DNA from: Odontocerum albicorne
Lineage: Eukaryota > Arthropoda > Insecta > Trichoptera > Odontoceridae
Assembly (NCBI GenBank): GCA_949825065.1
Contig: OX463849.1
Coordinates: 39,523,852 to 39,587,851 of the forward strand
Length of the DNA stretch: 64,000 nt
Direction: 5' to 3'
Shown here: positions 1-11,463 of the stretch, piece after piece
Layout: each line of letters opens with the position of its first letter
Numbering within the stretch: position 1 is the first letter of the stretch
Translations under genes and position numbers: made by a program
Notes under the pieces: generated by a model
Told to the model about the DNA's origin: nothing
Databases searched by the model: none
What the model saw: only the letters and a program-made list of their open reading frames with translations

Positions 1-667
1 TAGGATTATATCAGGTGAATAATATTATATTTTGAAAAAAGGAAATGTAAAATTCAGAGAAATCACTGCAGTTGTACGAGAAGATGAATTGGTGTGATAG
101 TATGAATTTGCTTTTTTCTATAAGGTAGTTAGCAAATTCAGAATAATTATTGTTATAAAAAAAATGGTTTTTTCTTACGAGTACTCTCAGTTTAAATATT
201 TTAATGTAATTTCTATGTATATTACAATATAGCTTATTATACTAGTTTTGTTGTATATAGTACATCCTGTAAAACTTGTGTCACGGGACAATTTCTTCCA
301 GCCAACCAGAAATATCTTAACTAGAGTGGAACTGCTTTTTTTGATATAACTGGGAATCAGACCAAACCCTCAAGCTGGAAGCCATCACACCAACTATATT
401 CCATGCCATAAATTGTTATCAAATTTGGAAAAAAGTAAGGAGTAAGATATATGATATAGAAGGAACTATATGAGAAGATATGGAAGAGGCAAAGGAAGTA
501 TTTTATGATAAGAAAGTTTGACAATCTGTCCTATCTGCCTATCCCAACAGAGATGTGACAGTGTATATGTAAATGTGTGGGTGGGTAGATATAGAATAAT
601 TTGGCTGCAATCAATTGATGTTTTGAAATATGAAAAATAATTGATAAAAATATTTATATATTTTTAG
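1..667 (+). other. Acid phosphatase intron (partial), with a minus-strand SINE
   Basis: Non-coding and A+T rich. About 250-405 is a reverse-oriented degenerate SINE of the family described at 2178. Its tail reads, on the - strand, TTTCTGGTTGGCTGGAAGAA. TACGAGTA occurs at 176-183. No exon is recognisable. Confidence 0.5.
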
Positions 668-968
668 CTTCTGGGCATGAAGAAGAGTTGCAAAGTAGCT
701 GATGATCATTATGTGAATGCCAGAAAACTTCCAGCAGTCAAGGACAAATATCTGAATCTTTTTAACAATTTGACTTTTTACTGCAATCAGTCGATGCAAG
801 ATGTACTCCCGGTAGAATTATTGTACAGCACACTGATGATTCAAAAAGAACACGGACTAAAGCTTCCGGAATGGACAAAAGAATTCTTTCCTATCAAAAT
901 GAGAGAGCCTACTTGTTCTAGTTTTGAAGTGTTTACTTATGATACTCTTCTGAAGCGTTTACGTGCAG
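668..968 (+). CDS. Histidine acid phosphatase, internal exon (first exon in window)
   Basis: This exon belongs to a secreted or lysosomal acid phosphatase of the two-step histidine phosphatase family (prostatic/lysosomal/venom type), which hydrolyses phosphomonoesters at acid pH. It is preceded by TTTTTAG and ends CGTGCAG/GTAATC. It is open in phase 0 from CTT CTG GGC and leaves one base (G) at its end. The 100 residues form part of the alpha-helical cap, ending in LLKRLRAG, which continues into PLLSEIL in the next exon; RAGPLL-type sequence is typical of the family. The N-terminal RHG catalytic motif is absent, so upstream exons must lie left of position 1. The 5.8-kb intron that follows is full of SINE and mariner relics. 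The family call is firm; which paralogue it is cannot be told. Confidence 0.9.
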
Positions 969-1019
969 GTAATCAAATGTTTTAATGTTACTGAAGAGAG
1001 ATATATTGGCATAAGTCTT

Positions 1020-1265
1020 TCTGCCATAATTGGATTAGATGGTCAGTCTGGTAGTGTTCATTTGGTAGCAATAATCGTACGCCAGATGTGTGCGAATATT
1101 GTTACCTCTTCATGTGTGTTAGCACTGCGAGCTCTGTGGTACTCCAGTGGTTTCTAACCCGAAGACGCAATTAATGGAGCCAAATACAATTATGTTTTCT
1201 AGCCATGCTCTTCAATATGTCTGCATCATCAATTTGGATATGTTGAAGGGTATTTAGCGTGTGTC
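1020..1265. repeat. Dispersed repeat R, copy 1
   Basis: This is a copy of a roughly 200-bp dispersed repeat. Its landmarks are ACTCCAGTGGTTTCTAACCC, then AGCCATGCTCTTCAATATGT, then AATTTGGATATGTTGAAG. Related copies are at about 4512-4712, 5856-5985, 23470-23665, 42765-42855 and 54488-54700. It has no coding capacity, and its class is unknown to me. Short ORFs across it are chance. Confidence 0.55.
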
Positions 1266-1939
1266 CTAGTAGGACGTGCTGATGATGATGTTGCTGACAT
1301 CTCTGTATTCGCTTTAGTCGAATTCTGTGTTCCTTTTCGTTCGGGGTCATCAATTTAGCAGGATGCTTTACTGATACGTCGTGATGATTTTGATTTGTTT
1401 TGTATTTAAAATAAAATACGTCGATTCAGGAATGCGAAAAAGTGAGAGTGAATAATCGATAAATAGTAAACAGCGATGAATGGTCAAGTGAATAATAATA
1501 AGTGCCCTTTATTTGGCGATAAGTAGGTATATATACAATTTCAGAACGGAGCGCGTGAATGCGTCCGCGGTATATCTTGATCTCACTCCTGTGCGTTTCG
1601 AGGTGGTCGCAGACGTTGCCAATGATATAGTGGGTAGAGTATTTATTGCCGAAACGGTGAGACACGCGATGCGCTCTCTTTCTACCGTGGAATGCGATGT
1701 AAATATTATTTGCGTGTAAACAGTATTGACGTTCTGGTATGTGATCTTTGTACTTATTCAAAGGTTGATTCATTGGTCGTTGACCGTGCATGTTGACAAT
1801 ATTTACGACGACGGTATTCCCTACAGGTACCAAACAAATGTGGTTACCAGATTTCCAAAACATATCAGGATTTTATAATAACAAAAATATGATATCAAAA
1901 CATCATATTGGGATTTTATAGTAAGAAAAAGAACAGTAA

Positions 1940-2660
1940 CTTATTAACCATCTTATATTTAGGTTTTTTTTTCTATGTGTACACCTAAAATACGCAGGTT
2001 TTTTTAATTACATTTTTTAAAGTGAATTTAGTAAGAGTAGATTTCACAAAAGCATGTAAATTTAAAAAAAAAAACAGTAATCATACTACTTAGGGGTCAT
2101 CAAAACATGGTTTTGCAGAAAAAAAATCCAAAAAAAAAATATTTCAGAACACTTTGGTATGATAAATTTTAAAGAATGACGACCTCCGTGGCCTGGTGGT
2201 AAGACACTTGTCTGCCGATCCGGAGGTTGCGGGTTTGATCCCCGCTGGAACCCAGATTTTAAAATAATAGGATTCCAGTCTGGTTAACACTAAGGGCCTA
2301 TAAAAACATATTTCTGGTTGGTTGGAAGAGATTGCCATATGGCAATAAACTCGCCAGGTTAATAAAAAAAAACAATGACCTAGTGTACAATCTTGATAAT
2401 AACAAATTTTTTAATCCATATAAAAGATTTCTCACTCAGTAAAATACCTACTCGTATAATCAAACCACACCTAATAAAAACAAATCTAGCGATACAAAAT
2501 AATACTTAAGAAAAATAAAATATGTTCTACAAACAATCAATAAAAGAATATTTATAAATAAAACTAAGTAATTTGGATAATTTTAATAAAAATATGGCAA
2601 ATTGCCAGCGAAATAAAAATACAGAAAAATGCGGGAAAAACTTACGAGACACAAAGGCTA
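1940..2660. repeat. Dispersed ~0.55-kb repeat, copy 1 (interrupted by a SINE)
   Basis: This segment aligns collinearly with 62420-62965. Shared landmarks are ATTTCACAAAA-CATG, GGGGTC-ACATG, GATAAATTTTAAAG, CACTC-GTAAAATA and the end AAAACTTA-GAGACACAAA. The SINE at 2178-2362 interrupts it; removing the SINE restores the alignment. One 6-bp length difference, at 2449-2456, is discussed as a finding. There is no coding potential. Confidence 0.6.
2178..2362 (+). repeat. tRNA-derived SINE, full-length copy
   Basis: The head has a pol III A-box-like block, TGGCCTGGTGG, and a B box, GGTTTGATCCC, which is the split internal promoter of a tRNA-derived SINE. After a spacer comes the conserved tail GGTTGGTTGGAAGAGATTGCC...TGGCAATAAACTCGCCAG and then an A-rich end. 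It sits inside the dispersed repeat at 1940-2660. Short ORFs overlapping it are not genes. Confidence 0.8.
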
Positions 2661-3825
2661 ATGTATCAATCAACAATTCCTGGGACTAACCAACAGATGG
2701 CGCCTCTAATAACAAATCCATACCATTCTTAGTTAGTACCAACCTTAAAAAGTTAAGTGTCAAATTTTCGTGACATTCCGACATTGTGTCATTGGGTTAG
2801 AGTGGTTTTAGTGACGCTACTTTTGCTATATTCAAAACAATGAAAAAAAACAAATTTCGTGTGTTGATAAAACATTGCTTTTTAATGGGAAAAAATACCA
2901 TTCAAGCTCAGCGATGGCTTGAAAAGTGTTATCTGGGCTCTGCTCCGTCGAAAACAACCATTTGTCGGTGATATGCTGATTTCAAACGTGGTCGTACAGA
3001 CACAAATGATGCTGAATACTCTGGTCGTCCAAATGAGGCTGTTACACCAAAAAACATTAAAAAACCCTCAAAATCGTGATGGAAAATCGCAAAGTAATGG
3101 TGCGTGAGATAGCTGACATCTTGAAGATATAATTTGGTAGTGTTTACACTATTTTGCATGAACATTTGGTCATGAAAAAGCTTTTTTCGAAATGGGTGCC
3201 GCGTTTGCTCACAATGGAACAGAAACAACAACGCATCGATGATTCAGAACGCTGTTTGGCACTGTTTACGCGAAATAAACAGGAGTTTTTGCATCGGTAA
3301 CGGCCTCCGTATTTTAGGATTCGCATGGTATAATATTCATAGATCCCCTTGAAAAGGAAAAAACCATCAATAGCGAATATTACATAGCGTAATTGGAGCG
3401 TTTGAAGGCAGAAATTGCAAAAAAAAGGCCCCATATGAACAAGAAAAAAGTTCTCTTTCATCAGGACAATGCACCATGTCACAAGTCGATGGTAACGATG
3501 GCCAAATTGCATGAGTTGAACTTCGAATTGCTTCTGCACCCACCGTATACTCCAGATTTGGCCCCCAGCGACTATTGGCTGTTCACAAACCTCAAAAAGA
3601 TGCTCCAGGGTAAGAGATTTGGCTCCAATGAAGAAGTGATTGCCGAAACTAACGCTTATTTAGAAACCAAAGATAAATCGTTCTACACGGCTGGCATAGA
3701 AAAGTTAGGAAAGCGTTGGAATAAATGTATCACTCTTGAAGGAGACTATGTTGATGAATAAAGAAGAATTTTGGCAAACAAATGTTGTTTTAGTAGTTAG
3801 TCCAGGGAATTATTGATCGATGTGT
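2661..3825 (+). mobile_element. Mariner element, ACACATC-ended family, copy 1 (dead)
   Basis: A 1165-bp element flanked by TA. Its terminal inverted repeats are eroded versions of ACACATCGATCAATAAGTCC. It carries a + strand mariner transposase broken by stops and frameshifts. An N-terminal helix-turn-helix part starts near 2840 (FRVLIKHCFLMGKN). The C-terminal catalytic half at 3393-3761 contains FHQDNAPCH and PPYTPDLAPSDYW, the second and third Asp of the mariner D,D34D triad. The segment that should carry the first Asp (the MDETW motif) is damaged around 3300-3350. It lies in the acid phosphatase intron. Confidence 0.88.
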
Positions 3826-3842
3826 TATGTATTGTATTTCAT

Positions 3843-4010
3843 ATCTCTTATTGTATATAGTGCAATCTGGTAGATTTATTGCCATGTAGCAATCTTTAGA
3901 AATATGTTAAAATCAATATTGGGACCCTTTAATTAATTATCATTGAGAATCGAATCTAAAATCTTTTTCCTAGAAGAAAATCGTTCTAGCAACTAGACCA
4001 CATTTTAACA
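3843..4010 (-). repeat. Degenerate SINE copy, minus strand
   Basis: Reverse-oriented copy of the SINE family. It shows the complement of the tail (GATTTATTGCCATGTAGCAA) and then a decayed tRNA-like head with ATTGAGAATCGAATC, a relic B box. It lies just outside the mariner end at 3825. Confidence 0.55.
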
Positions 4011-4348
4011 AACTGGGTGACCCTCTAGCATGTAGGGGTAGAAACTTCACCACTTTTATTAAACCTGCATTCCAATGCAGATACATTAGTTATATGATAT
4101 TTTATGAGATGTTCAAATTTTAAGGGACTTTAAAATGTATCCCTTCAAATAATACAATTTAGTATATTATATACGTAAAAATATTTCTCCTTTTTTTACT
4201 TTATGGTGTCTTGATCATAAATAAATAAAATACAAATGCACATTTTCAAATAAATTGATTCAATCGATTGCTAAAGTGATTTTGTTACTTAACTACACCA
4301 AAAGAGAACAATATGGCTTTCGAAATAATAGGTTAAAACTGGATCACA

Positions 4349-4619
4349 ATTTATATTCAGTCAACCATTACATGACTGAAGAAATTCTTAATCAGATTTT
4401 TGTGTAATGTAATCCCTGTGAAACTATTGTCTTATATTTCAATCGTATAACTTTACAAATTATTTTTAATGGTTCTTATCATTGTAATCCTTCTTCTTTT
4501 TAATGGATAATTTGGACATATTGAAGAGCATGGCTGGGAGACAAAGTTGTATTAGGCCCTAGTACCTTTGAGCTTAAAACCACTGGAGTAGGCACCACAG
4601 AACTTGTGGTTTGTCATTG
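4349..4619. repeat. Source-like copy of the patch found inside the mariner at 5684-5987
   Basis: This 271-bp stretch runs from AATTTATATTCAGTCAACC to GTTTGTCATTG and is nearly identical to 5684-5987, which lies inside a mariner element about 1.3 kb away in the same orientation. It spans a boundary between unrelated DNA and repeat R, so the second copy is a copy of this locus and not an independent repeat insertion. Confidence 0.8.
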
Positions 4620-4820
4620 CAAGTATTGGCAAACTACCGTACGTGAGAAAGCAACAATACTTGCGTACTTACACATGTCTAAATATTGTTACCAGACGAA
4701 CTCGTTTTACTAGACTGGGCCTTTTTTTTATTTATATTTTTGGTACTATTGGGAATCGAACGTGAAACCCCCTAGTGGAAAACAAGCATCTTCGTAACTA
4801 GGTCATGGAGGTTGTCATTA
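4512..4820. repeat. Dispersed repeat R copy 2, followed by a minus-strand SINE head
   Basis: 4512-4712 is the fullest copy of repeat R (GGACATATTGAAGAGCATGG to AGACGAACTCG). About 4722-4820 is a reverse-oriented SINE head; on the - strand it reads GACCTAGTTACGAAG, then GTTCGATTCCC, a good B box. Neither is coding. From 4820 to about 5270 there is only A+T-rich unique sequence. Confidence 0.55.
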
Positions 4821-5278
4821 TTGCAATAGTTAAAAATAAATATTGTTCAAAATAATAAAGAATAATTATTTGTCTGAGAACACATTTTAACTTTATATTT
4901 ATTGTAACTGTCAAAAATGGTAAAAAAAGTTCTTTTTTCAATAAACGACGCACTTAAAATGTACTTTTCTTAAACATTTTAATTTTTTATTTAAATTCAG
5001 TTTTTGTGTGACTTTTTGAATTTTTTATTTCATGTATGAGTGTTTTAGTGTAATATTAGGAAAAAAAGATCATCATTATCTATGTGTCAATTGTGATATT
5101 TTTATTAGTGTAAGTATAAGCTCAATATTTTTATAACATACACTATTTTATCATGAAACAATGTGTGAGTCCTTTAATACATATATACCTATTAAAAAAA
5201 GGTTAAACCCATAATTTCACATACTTTTAGACATATTCTTTAAGTTATCTGCATTTAGCTTTCTTTTTTAACATCTTA

Positions 5279-6637
5279 ACACATCGATCAATAAGTCTCG
5301 GGACTAACTACTAAAACAACATTTGTTTGTCAAAATTCTTCTTTACTCATCAACATAGTCTCCTTCAAGAGCGATACATTCATTCCAACGCTTTCCTAAC
5401 TTTTCTATGCCAGCCGTGTAGAACGATTTATCTTTGGTTTCAAAATAGGCGTTAGTTTCGGCAATCACTTCTTCATTGGAGCCAAATCTCTTTCCCTGGA
5501 GCATCTTTTTGAGGTCTGTGAACAGCCAATAGTCGCTGGGGGCCAAATCTGGAGAATACGTTGGGTGCGGAAGCAATTCGAAGTTCAACTCATGCAATTT
5601 GGCCATCGTTACCGTCGACTTGTGACACGGTGCATTGTCCTGATGAAAGAGAACTTTTTTCTTCATATGGGGCTGTTTTCTTCAATTTATATTTAGTCAA
5701 CCATTACATGACTGAAGAAATTGTTAATCAGATTTTTGTGTAATGTAATCCCTGTGAAACTATTGTCTTATATTTCAATCGTATAACTTGACAAATTATT
5801 TTTAATGGTTCTTATCATTGTAATCCTTCTTTTTAATGGGTAATTTGGACATATTGAAGAGCATGGCTGGGAGACAAAGTTGTATTAGGCCCTACAAAAA
5901 GTTGTATTAGGCCCTAAAAAGACAAAGTTGTACCTTTGGGCTTAAAACCACTGGAGTAGGCACCACAGAACTTGTGGTTTGTCATTGTTTTCTTCTTTTC
6001 TATAACCTTCCCGGTCGACTGTTGAGTTTTTGGTTGCTTCGGACGACTTTCACCGGCTGCTCTCCATTCAGCTGACTGCCGATTTGATTCCGGAGTAAAG
6101 TGGTGGATCCAAGTTTCATCCATTGTCACATACCGACGCAAAAACTCCTGTTTATTTCGCGTAAACAGTGCCAAACAGCGCTCTGAATCATCAGTGCGTT
6201 TCGAAAAAAGCTTTTTCATGACCAAATCTTCATGCAAAATAGTGTAAACACTACCAAATGATATCTTTAGGATGTCAGCTATCTCACGCAACTTTACTTG
6301 GCGATTTTCCATCATGATTTTGAGGGTTTTTTTTTATGTTTTCTGGTGTAACAGCCTCATTTGGATAACACTTTTCAAGCCATCGCTGAGTTTGAACGAT
6401 ATTTTTTCCCATTAAAAAGCAATGTTTTATCAACACACGATATTCGTTTTTTTTCCATTGTTTTGAAAATAGCAAAAGTAGCATCACTAAAACCACTGTA
6501 ACTCAATGACACAATGTCGGAATGTCATGAAAGTTTGACATGTAACTTCTAAAGGCTAGTACTAACTGAGAATGATATGGATTTGTTATTAGAGGCGCCA
6601 TCTGTTGGTTAGTCCCGGGACTTATTGATCTATGTGT
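5279..6637 (-). mobile_element. Mariner element, ACACATC-ended family, copy 2, with a foreign patch
   Basis: A 1359-bp element flanked by TA, with ends ACACATCGATCAATAAGTC and the complementary GACTTATTGATCTATGTGT. On the - strand the transposase is split. The N-terminal DNA-binding part is at 6496-6284. The part with VTMDETWIHHFTPES (first catalytic Asp) is at about 6315-5988. The C-terminal part with FHQDNAPCH and PDLAPSDYW is at 5666-5343. The piece linking the second and third parts is gone and is replaced by a 304-bp segment (5684-5987) copied from 4349-4619. It is not functional as a transposase source. Confidence 0.88.
5684..5987. other. Templated patch inside a mariner, copied from 4349-4619
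   Basis: Near-identical, same-orientation copy of 4349-4619, lying wholly inside the mariner and replacing part of its transposase. It has an internal duplication not present in the source: AAAGTTGTATTAGGCCCTA is repeated near 5878-5935. See findings. Confidence 0.8.
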
Positions 6638-6774
6638 TATCTAATACTTGCATTTATTATTGAAATATGTGATTTTTACTATCTTAACTTTCTTTTGTAA
6701 TGTGGAGATAGTTTCGTGCAGTATGTTTTGTTGAAATATTTTGGCATTTCTCTAAAATTTCCTTTTATTTTTAG

Positions 6775-6992
6775 GTCCACTTTTATCTGAAATTTTGACA
6801 AATATGAAACAGAAACAAACAGGCATACTGAAACCAGATAGGAAGATGTTTCTATACTCTGGCCATGATGTGACAATTGTTTCCCTTTTAAGAACATTAG
6901 GTTTTGACCAAGAGTGCATTCTTCCTGATTATAGTGCCGCTTTGATCATAGAATTGCATTCTATACCTGAAACATTAGGCTCAGAAGTTAAG
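6775..6992 (+). CDS. Histidine acid phosphatase, catalytic His-Asp exon
   Basis: This exon starts after TTTATTTTTAG and ends GAAGTTAAG/GTTAGT. GT plus the G carried over from the previous exon gives Gly, so RAG-PLLSEIL reads through the junction. The segment LYSGHDVTIVSLLRTLGF contains the HD pair (His-Asp) that acts as proton donor in the second half of the histidine phosphatase active site. The exon ends in phase 0. There is no frameshift or stop, unlike the transposon ORFs around it, and that supports a functional host gene. Confidence 0.93.
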
Positions 6993-8392
6993 GTTAGTCT
7001 TATATCTACCAAGTATAACAGTATAAAATTATATTTGTGTTAATTGAGCTTTTATTTTTTTTAAATATTGTACGATTTCAATAGACTTCCTCTGGCATTC
7101 AAGAGGATTATTGAGTTCTCATTATTTGATAAATGTTTCATTGAAACATTAGTGCCCTTGGAGTGATTAAGTCACTAAATGAAACCAGAAAAGTAAATTA
7201 ATTTAAGTTTGACTTAAACTTGAATCACTGCCCCCTTTTATCTAATGTGTACATCTTTAAAAAATTAAATATAATACTTGCATTTTATTTACTAAAATTG
7301 AATCCTGGATTACGTAAAATGAAATAGGGGCAGTTTTTTTATTTTGATTTATCTACTCCCAAAGCAAAACACGCCTTCTACAGTACTATATTTGGTCAAA
7401 ACTGAAAATTTTGTTTTTCCCTTTAATATGAAGCAAATTGACTTTTATGATTTTTTTACTTTACAACTAAAGGAAATAAATAAAAACTCAGGCAAATAAG
7501 AAAAGCAAGCCCTACCCTAAGGTAAAAAATATGCTAATTATTATTAAAAAAATTATCAGCACAGAGCAATATTTTGTATAGTATGGTTTTAAACAGTGCG
7601 GTTTTTACTGTAATACACGCTCATAAATTTTAAAATATATTATTTTGATTTGCATTATATAGTGACAAATGTCAGTATCACCTGTTATCGTATCTTTAAC
7701 AAGTGAACGTGCGTTAGCACGATGAATGAGTGAATATCGCTCCAGATTCTATTACATAATGGTATTCGATGTCATAAAGAGATGTATATCGAGAAAAGAA
7801 AAAAATAACTTTGCCAACTGCTTTGTTCACGCATTATTGGAAATAAAAAATATTATTTCACTTTTTGTTTTTACCGTTTGAACATTGTTTATTTACTATT
7901 AAAAACCTTTTTTTACTAATTTTACTAACCTAATTTTTAATATATTTTTATCTTTTTCAATTTTTATATGGGCAAGTTTGTGCAAGAGTTTTAAAGTAAT
8001 CAATTTGAGTAAGCAAATGGCTTAATATTTTTGCAAATCGGTACATAATAGTATAATTGGAAGGCATTAAATTAAAACACATTGTAATAATACCCTGAAA
8101 AATATGGTTTAGCGTAGAAAAAGGTTTTTTGACATGCATTTATCATACTATGCAAGGTTATTTCTGTACTTTAAGAAAACAAATCAATACAAAGGAACCA
8201 ATGCTGATAAAAACATGTATGAGATATAGTCCACTCATTTCAGGCTACAGATGAAATAAAATTATTAATATCTCAAAAAGGTAACGTAATAAATTGGGCA
8301 TAATTTGTTTTGATTGACTAAAATTGGTTGAGATAATATTTATGCTCCAAGAAAGCTTAATAAGTATTACAAAAATTAAATATTTTTTGCAG
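6993..8392 (+). other. Acid phosphatase last intron in the window
   Basis: A 1.4-kb A+T-rich intron between clear GT and AG borders. I see no element with recognisable ends. 7690-7740 is slightly richer in G+C (AACGTGCGTTAGCACGATG, a short imperfect dyad) but carries nothing I can name. Confidence 0.5.
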
Positions 8393-8587
8393 TTGATATA
8401 CTACAACAGTTCAGCACATGAACCACACCCTTTGAAAATACCCAACTGTGGGGATCCGTGCACTTTGGAGGAATTTGAGAACATCACTTTGCCTGTAATA
8501 CCACAAGATTGGGAAGAAGAATGCAAGTTTACTGCGTCGCGATCATATGAAGTTTCAGATGATAATATAACACTAGATAATTATTGA
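8393..8587 (+). CDS. Histidine acid phosphatase, terminal exon
   Basis: The acceptor TTTTTTGCAG is followed by an open frame of 64 codons ending in TGA. The sequence keeps the C-terminal family signature: a Cys pair around GDPCTLEEF, then VIPQDWEEEC, where acid phosphatases normally have VxPxDWxxEC. The last 20 or so residues are acidic and polar, with no hydrophobic helix, so the product is predicted to be soluble or secreted and not membrane-anchored. An AATAAA lies about 90 bp after the stop (8677-8682). Confidence 0.92.
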   Translation: MIYYNSSAHEPHPLKIPNCGDPCTLEEFENITLPVIPQDWEEECKFTASRSYEVSDDNITLDNY

Positions 8588-8676
8588 GACTGTTCTCTCA
8601 AATGTTTTTAAAGAAAGACTTCAAAAGTAATATAGGATTTGCCAATCATATTTAAATAATTGAATCAATAAACGTA

Positions 8677-8682
8677 ATGATG
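8677..8682 (+). terminator. Candidate polyadenylation signal of the acid phosphatase
   Basis: A perfect AATAAA lies about 90 bp downstream of the acid phosphatase stop codon. Its position and orientation fit 3'-end formation, but the motif is common by chance in DNA this A+T rich. Confidence 0.5.
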
Positions 8683-9509
8683 ATGGATTAGATAATTTTA
8701 AAAGAATATACCTCACTTTGTGACCAAGTTTCAATTCAAGAATATCCAGACTTATTGCATTTTCACATGCAAGTCTGTTAAAGGTTTCGCCATCAGCATA
8801 TCCCAGAACCTCCTGTTCACATAGCTAAGAGATATATTACATTAACTTCATAATTAAAGTACTCAGGCTTGTTGACTCTTTGCGTGATAGTCTATTAAAC
8901 AGTCCAAGAGCTGTTTTATAAGGTGCAGGACAGACAGTCTTTGCCCAAGTGATAGCCGACGTCGGGGGGACTTGACGCGGCACGAGAAGAAGAAATCCGA
9001 AAGGAATTTACCAAAACTGTATAATATAGATACCGATAATTTTGTCTCTGATGTTTGACCAAATATCTAGATTATTATTACGAGTACATGTTTAATGACT
9101 GTTTTATGAAATCATGTATTATTATGTCTTGAAGAAAAACAAAAATATCAAAAATATGGAAAGTTTTTTTGTAAACATATCTGTATTATTCCTCAAAATA
9201 ATTATTTTTCTGTGATTCCAAAATTTTCATAAATGTTGCCGTTATATTTTTTAACGTCTTGACATTTTTTTTTATATGTACATTAATAAGTATCACAATT
9301 TTATTTTTATGAAAACCTAATGAATTTATGTTGATCAATGATTTGTTTATTGTTTTTTACTTATATGACAAACATTTTATTTAATATATGATTTTTTTAT
9401 AATCTGTATTTTAGAAGTATATTTTTAAGACTGGAAAAAATCTCATTAAACATTTCAATACTTACCAAATAGTCATTTTTTTTTTAAGAAAGGATGTTTC
9501 AAGCATGTT
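8683..9509. other. Intergenic sequence after the acid phosphatase
   Basis: Mostly A+T rich. About 8935-9005 is a small G+C-richer patch (GATAGCCGACGTCGGGGGGACTTGACGCGG). It could be the 3' end of a retroelement, but I found no second copy in the window. TACGAGTA is at 9079-9086. Confidence 0.35.
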
Positions 9510-9935
9510 TTACTTGTGATGGAGTATGCTCCAGTCAACAGTGAAACTGATGAAAGCATGGAAGAACTTTAGAACTGTATAAGACAGATTTTAGAAAAAA
9601 AAATGACATGATTATATTGGCGGATGACTTGAATGCATGCGTTGGCATTACAAGGGATGGGTTTGAATCGGTGTTAGGAAAGATTGGTGATAGATGGACA
9701 AATGATAATGGGAATTGAATGCTAGAAATATGTTTGGACAAATCTGCTTATGTTAAATACGTTTTTCGACCTCAAAAGTAATCATGTTTATGTGGGAAAG
9801 AGAAATGAATGATTGTTAATTAAGTGGATTCTTCACTGCAAAAGAGCATTCTTGATATAAGTCTTTAGAGGAGCATGTATAGGCTCTGATCATTATTTAG
9901 TGGTGAGCAGAGTGAATGTGTAAGTATAGTATAGC
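9510..9935 (+). pseudogene. Non-LTR retrotransposon endonuclease fragment
   Basis: Frame-shifted and stop-containing remains of an APE-type endonuclease. Recognisable pieces are DMIILADDLNACVGITRDGF (the GDFNA-type motif), then GDRWTNDNGN, and GACIGSDHYLVVSRV with the C-terminal SDH motif. A SDHYLVV-type ending and TNDNG block are common in insect non-LTR elements. It is dead. Confidence 0.75.
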
Positions 9936-11140
9936 TTGTGTGAATTATGTAGCTATGTGTAATGCTCAGCCGTCTACATTGCCATGAATCGATATATGCA
10001 TAAGTCATACTTACCACTCTCAGATTTATAATTTTGTTTTTATGATTATAAATTACATCTACAAAAAATATTCTATTTGGCAGCCCGTTCTTACATTTAA
10101 ATTCTCAATGCGGTCCTTCAGCCAAAATATTTGCCCAGGCTTGCTACAGAAGCATGTGTAAGTAGAAGCAAATAGGAATGGATGGAATTCCATAAAAGTG
10201 GATAAAATACTCTTTTTGCAGTAGATTACTGTATAAATAAATGTGATGAAAGTTTTTCAATTATACCTATAAGGATACAATTTACGGAATTTGCTCCGTT
10301 CATTTGGCCCTTTTGAGCTTGACGGGAGACTGAATAAAGAACTTTGATATATATAAGGTTTGTACGTTGGTATTAATTCATTTTATTTCTTTATAGTTTA
10401 AAAGTGCCTAGCACTATTATGCTCTTAATTAATGGTAGTGTAAACATGAGGCTTTTTTATACGAGTATATACACGTGAGCAGAAACAAATTGTTTTTTGC
10501 TTTTCAGCAGAGGTCTGGTCCCGTAAGCGTAATATGAGCAGAGCCCTGTAATATATTTTGATTCTTCTCTTCTTCATTGCGTGCTCAATTCTGAACATTA
10601 TAGTCCTCTGCTATGTCTCAAACTCGGTGCACCACCTGTCTTCACCCCTCCGGTCCTGGACCATGCTGAATTCAGCGCTTAAAGAGGATTTTGTTAATTC
10701 CTTTATTTGATTTGTCCATCTCATAGGACACCTTCTTCTAGCTTGCCTTCTCTCAACTGTTCCCACGATCATCAGCTTCTCCGGACTTTCATAATTTCTT
10801 TTGGCAACATGCCCAAAGTATGTTGGAATTCTTTTTCTGCATGTTGTCGAAAGTCTTTTGGTAATTTTCAATTCTTGGATAAGAGACATTTGTGCGCTTT
10901 GCAGTCCATGAGATATGAAGCCTACTTCTCCAACACCAAATTTTGAAGGCATCTGTCATGTTTATTTCCTTCTTTTTCATCATCCATGCTTCTACGCCAT
11001 GTAGTGCTATGGAGAAAACCAGACGGATTTTGGTATTTCTGAATATAGACCGGTTAATCCATATCTTTGTCAGAATTTTAATAGCTAATTTTGTCATTCC
11101 AATTCATCTTCGGATCTCTTTTTCACATCCTCCATTCCTT

Positions 11141-11220
11141 GGTAGACAAACTCATTGATCTTTTCACAATCCCTTTGTACCTAGGTAGACAAACTCATTG
11201 ATCTTTTCACAATCCCTTTG
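11141..11220. repeat. 42-bp tandem duplication inside the LINE remnant
   Basis: GGTAGACAAACTCATTGATC plus the following bases up to CCCTTTG occurs twice in a row with a 42-bp period. It is a local duplication within the reverse transcriptase remnant. Confidence 0.85.
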
Positions 11221-11241
11221 CGAGACATTTTTATCAGAGTC

Positions 11242-11463
11242 TATAGTTCGGAAATTCTAGGATGAGTCCTGTGACAGCTCACAAATTTGCCCCAATACAA
11301 CCTTATGTAATGTATTTACCTAAAAATAACTTGCTATTTATTAGAATTGAGGCTTATATTAAAGTTGATAAAATAATTAAAATTACTGAACATTGTTACA
11401 AGGTTGTATTGGGGCAGATTTGTGAGCTGTCACAGGACTCAGCCTACATTTTCTGAACTATAG
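11242..11463. mobile_element. Palindromic MITE family P, copy 1
   Basis: A 222-bp hairpin-type element. The left end TATAGTTCGGAAATTCTAGG is mirrored by the right end CCTACATTTTCTGAACTATA. The inner arms continue with CTGTGACAGCTCACAAATTT and its complement, then CCCAATACAACCTTAT and its complement. It interrupts a reverse transcriptase remnant. It has no ORF. Other copies are at 53768-54141 and 60732-60956. A TA target site is likely. Confidence 0.85.
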
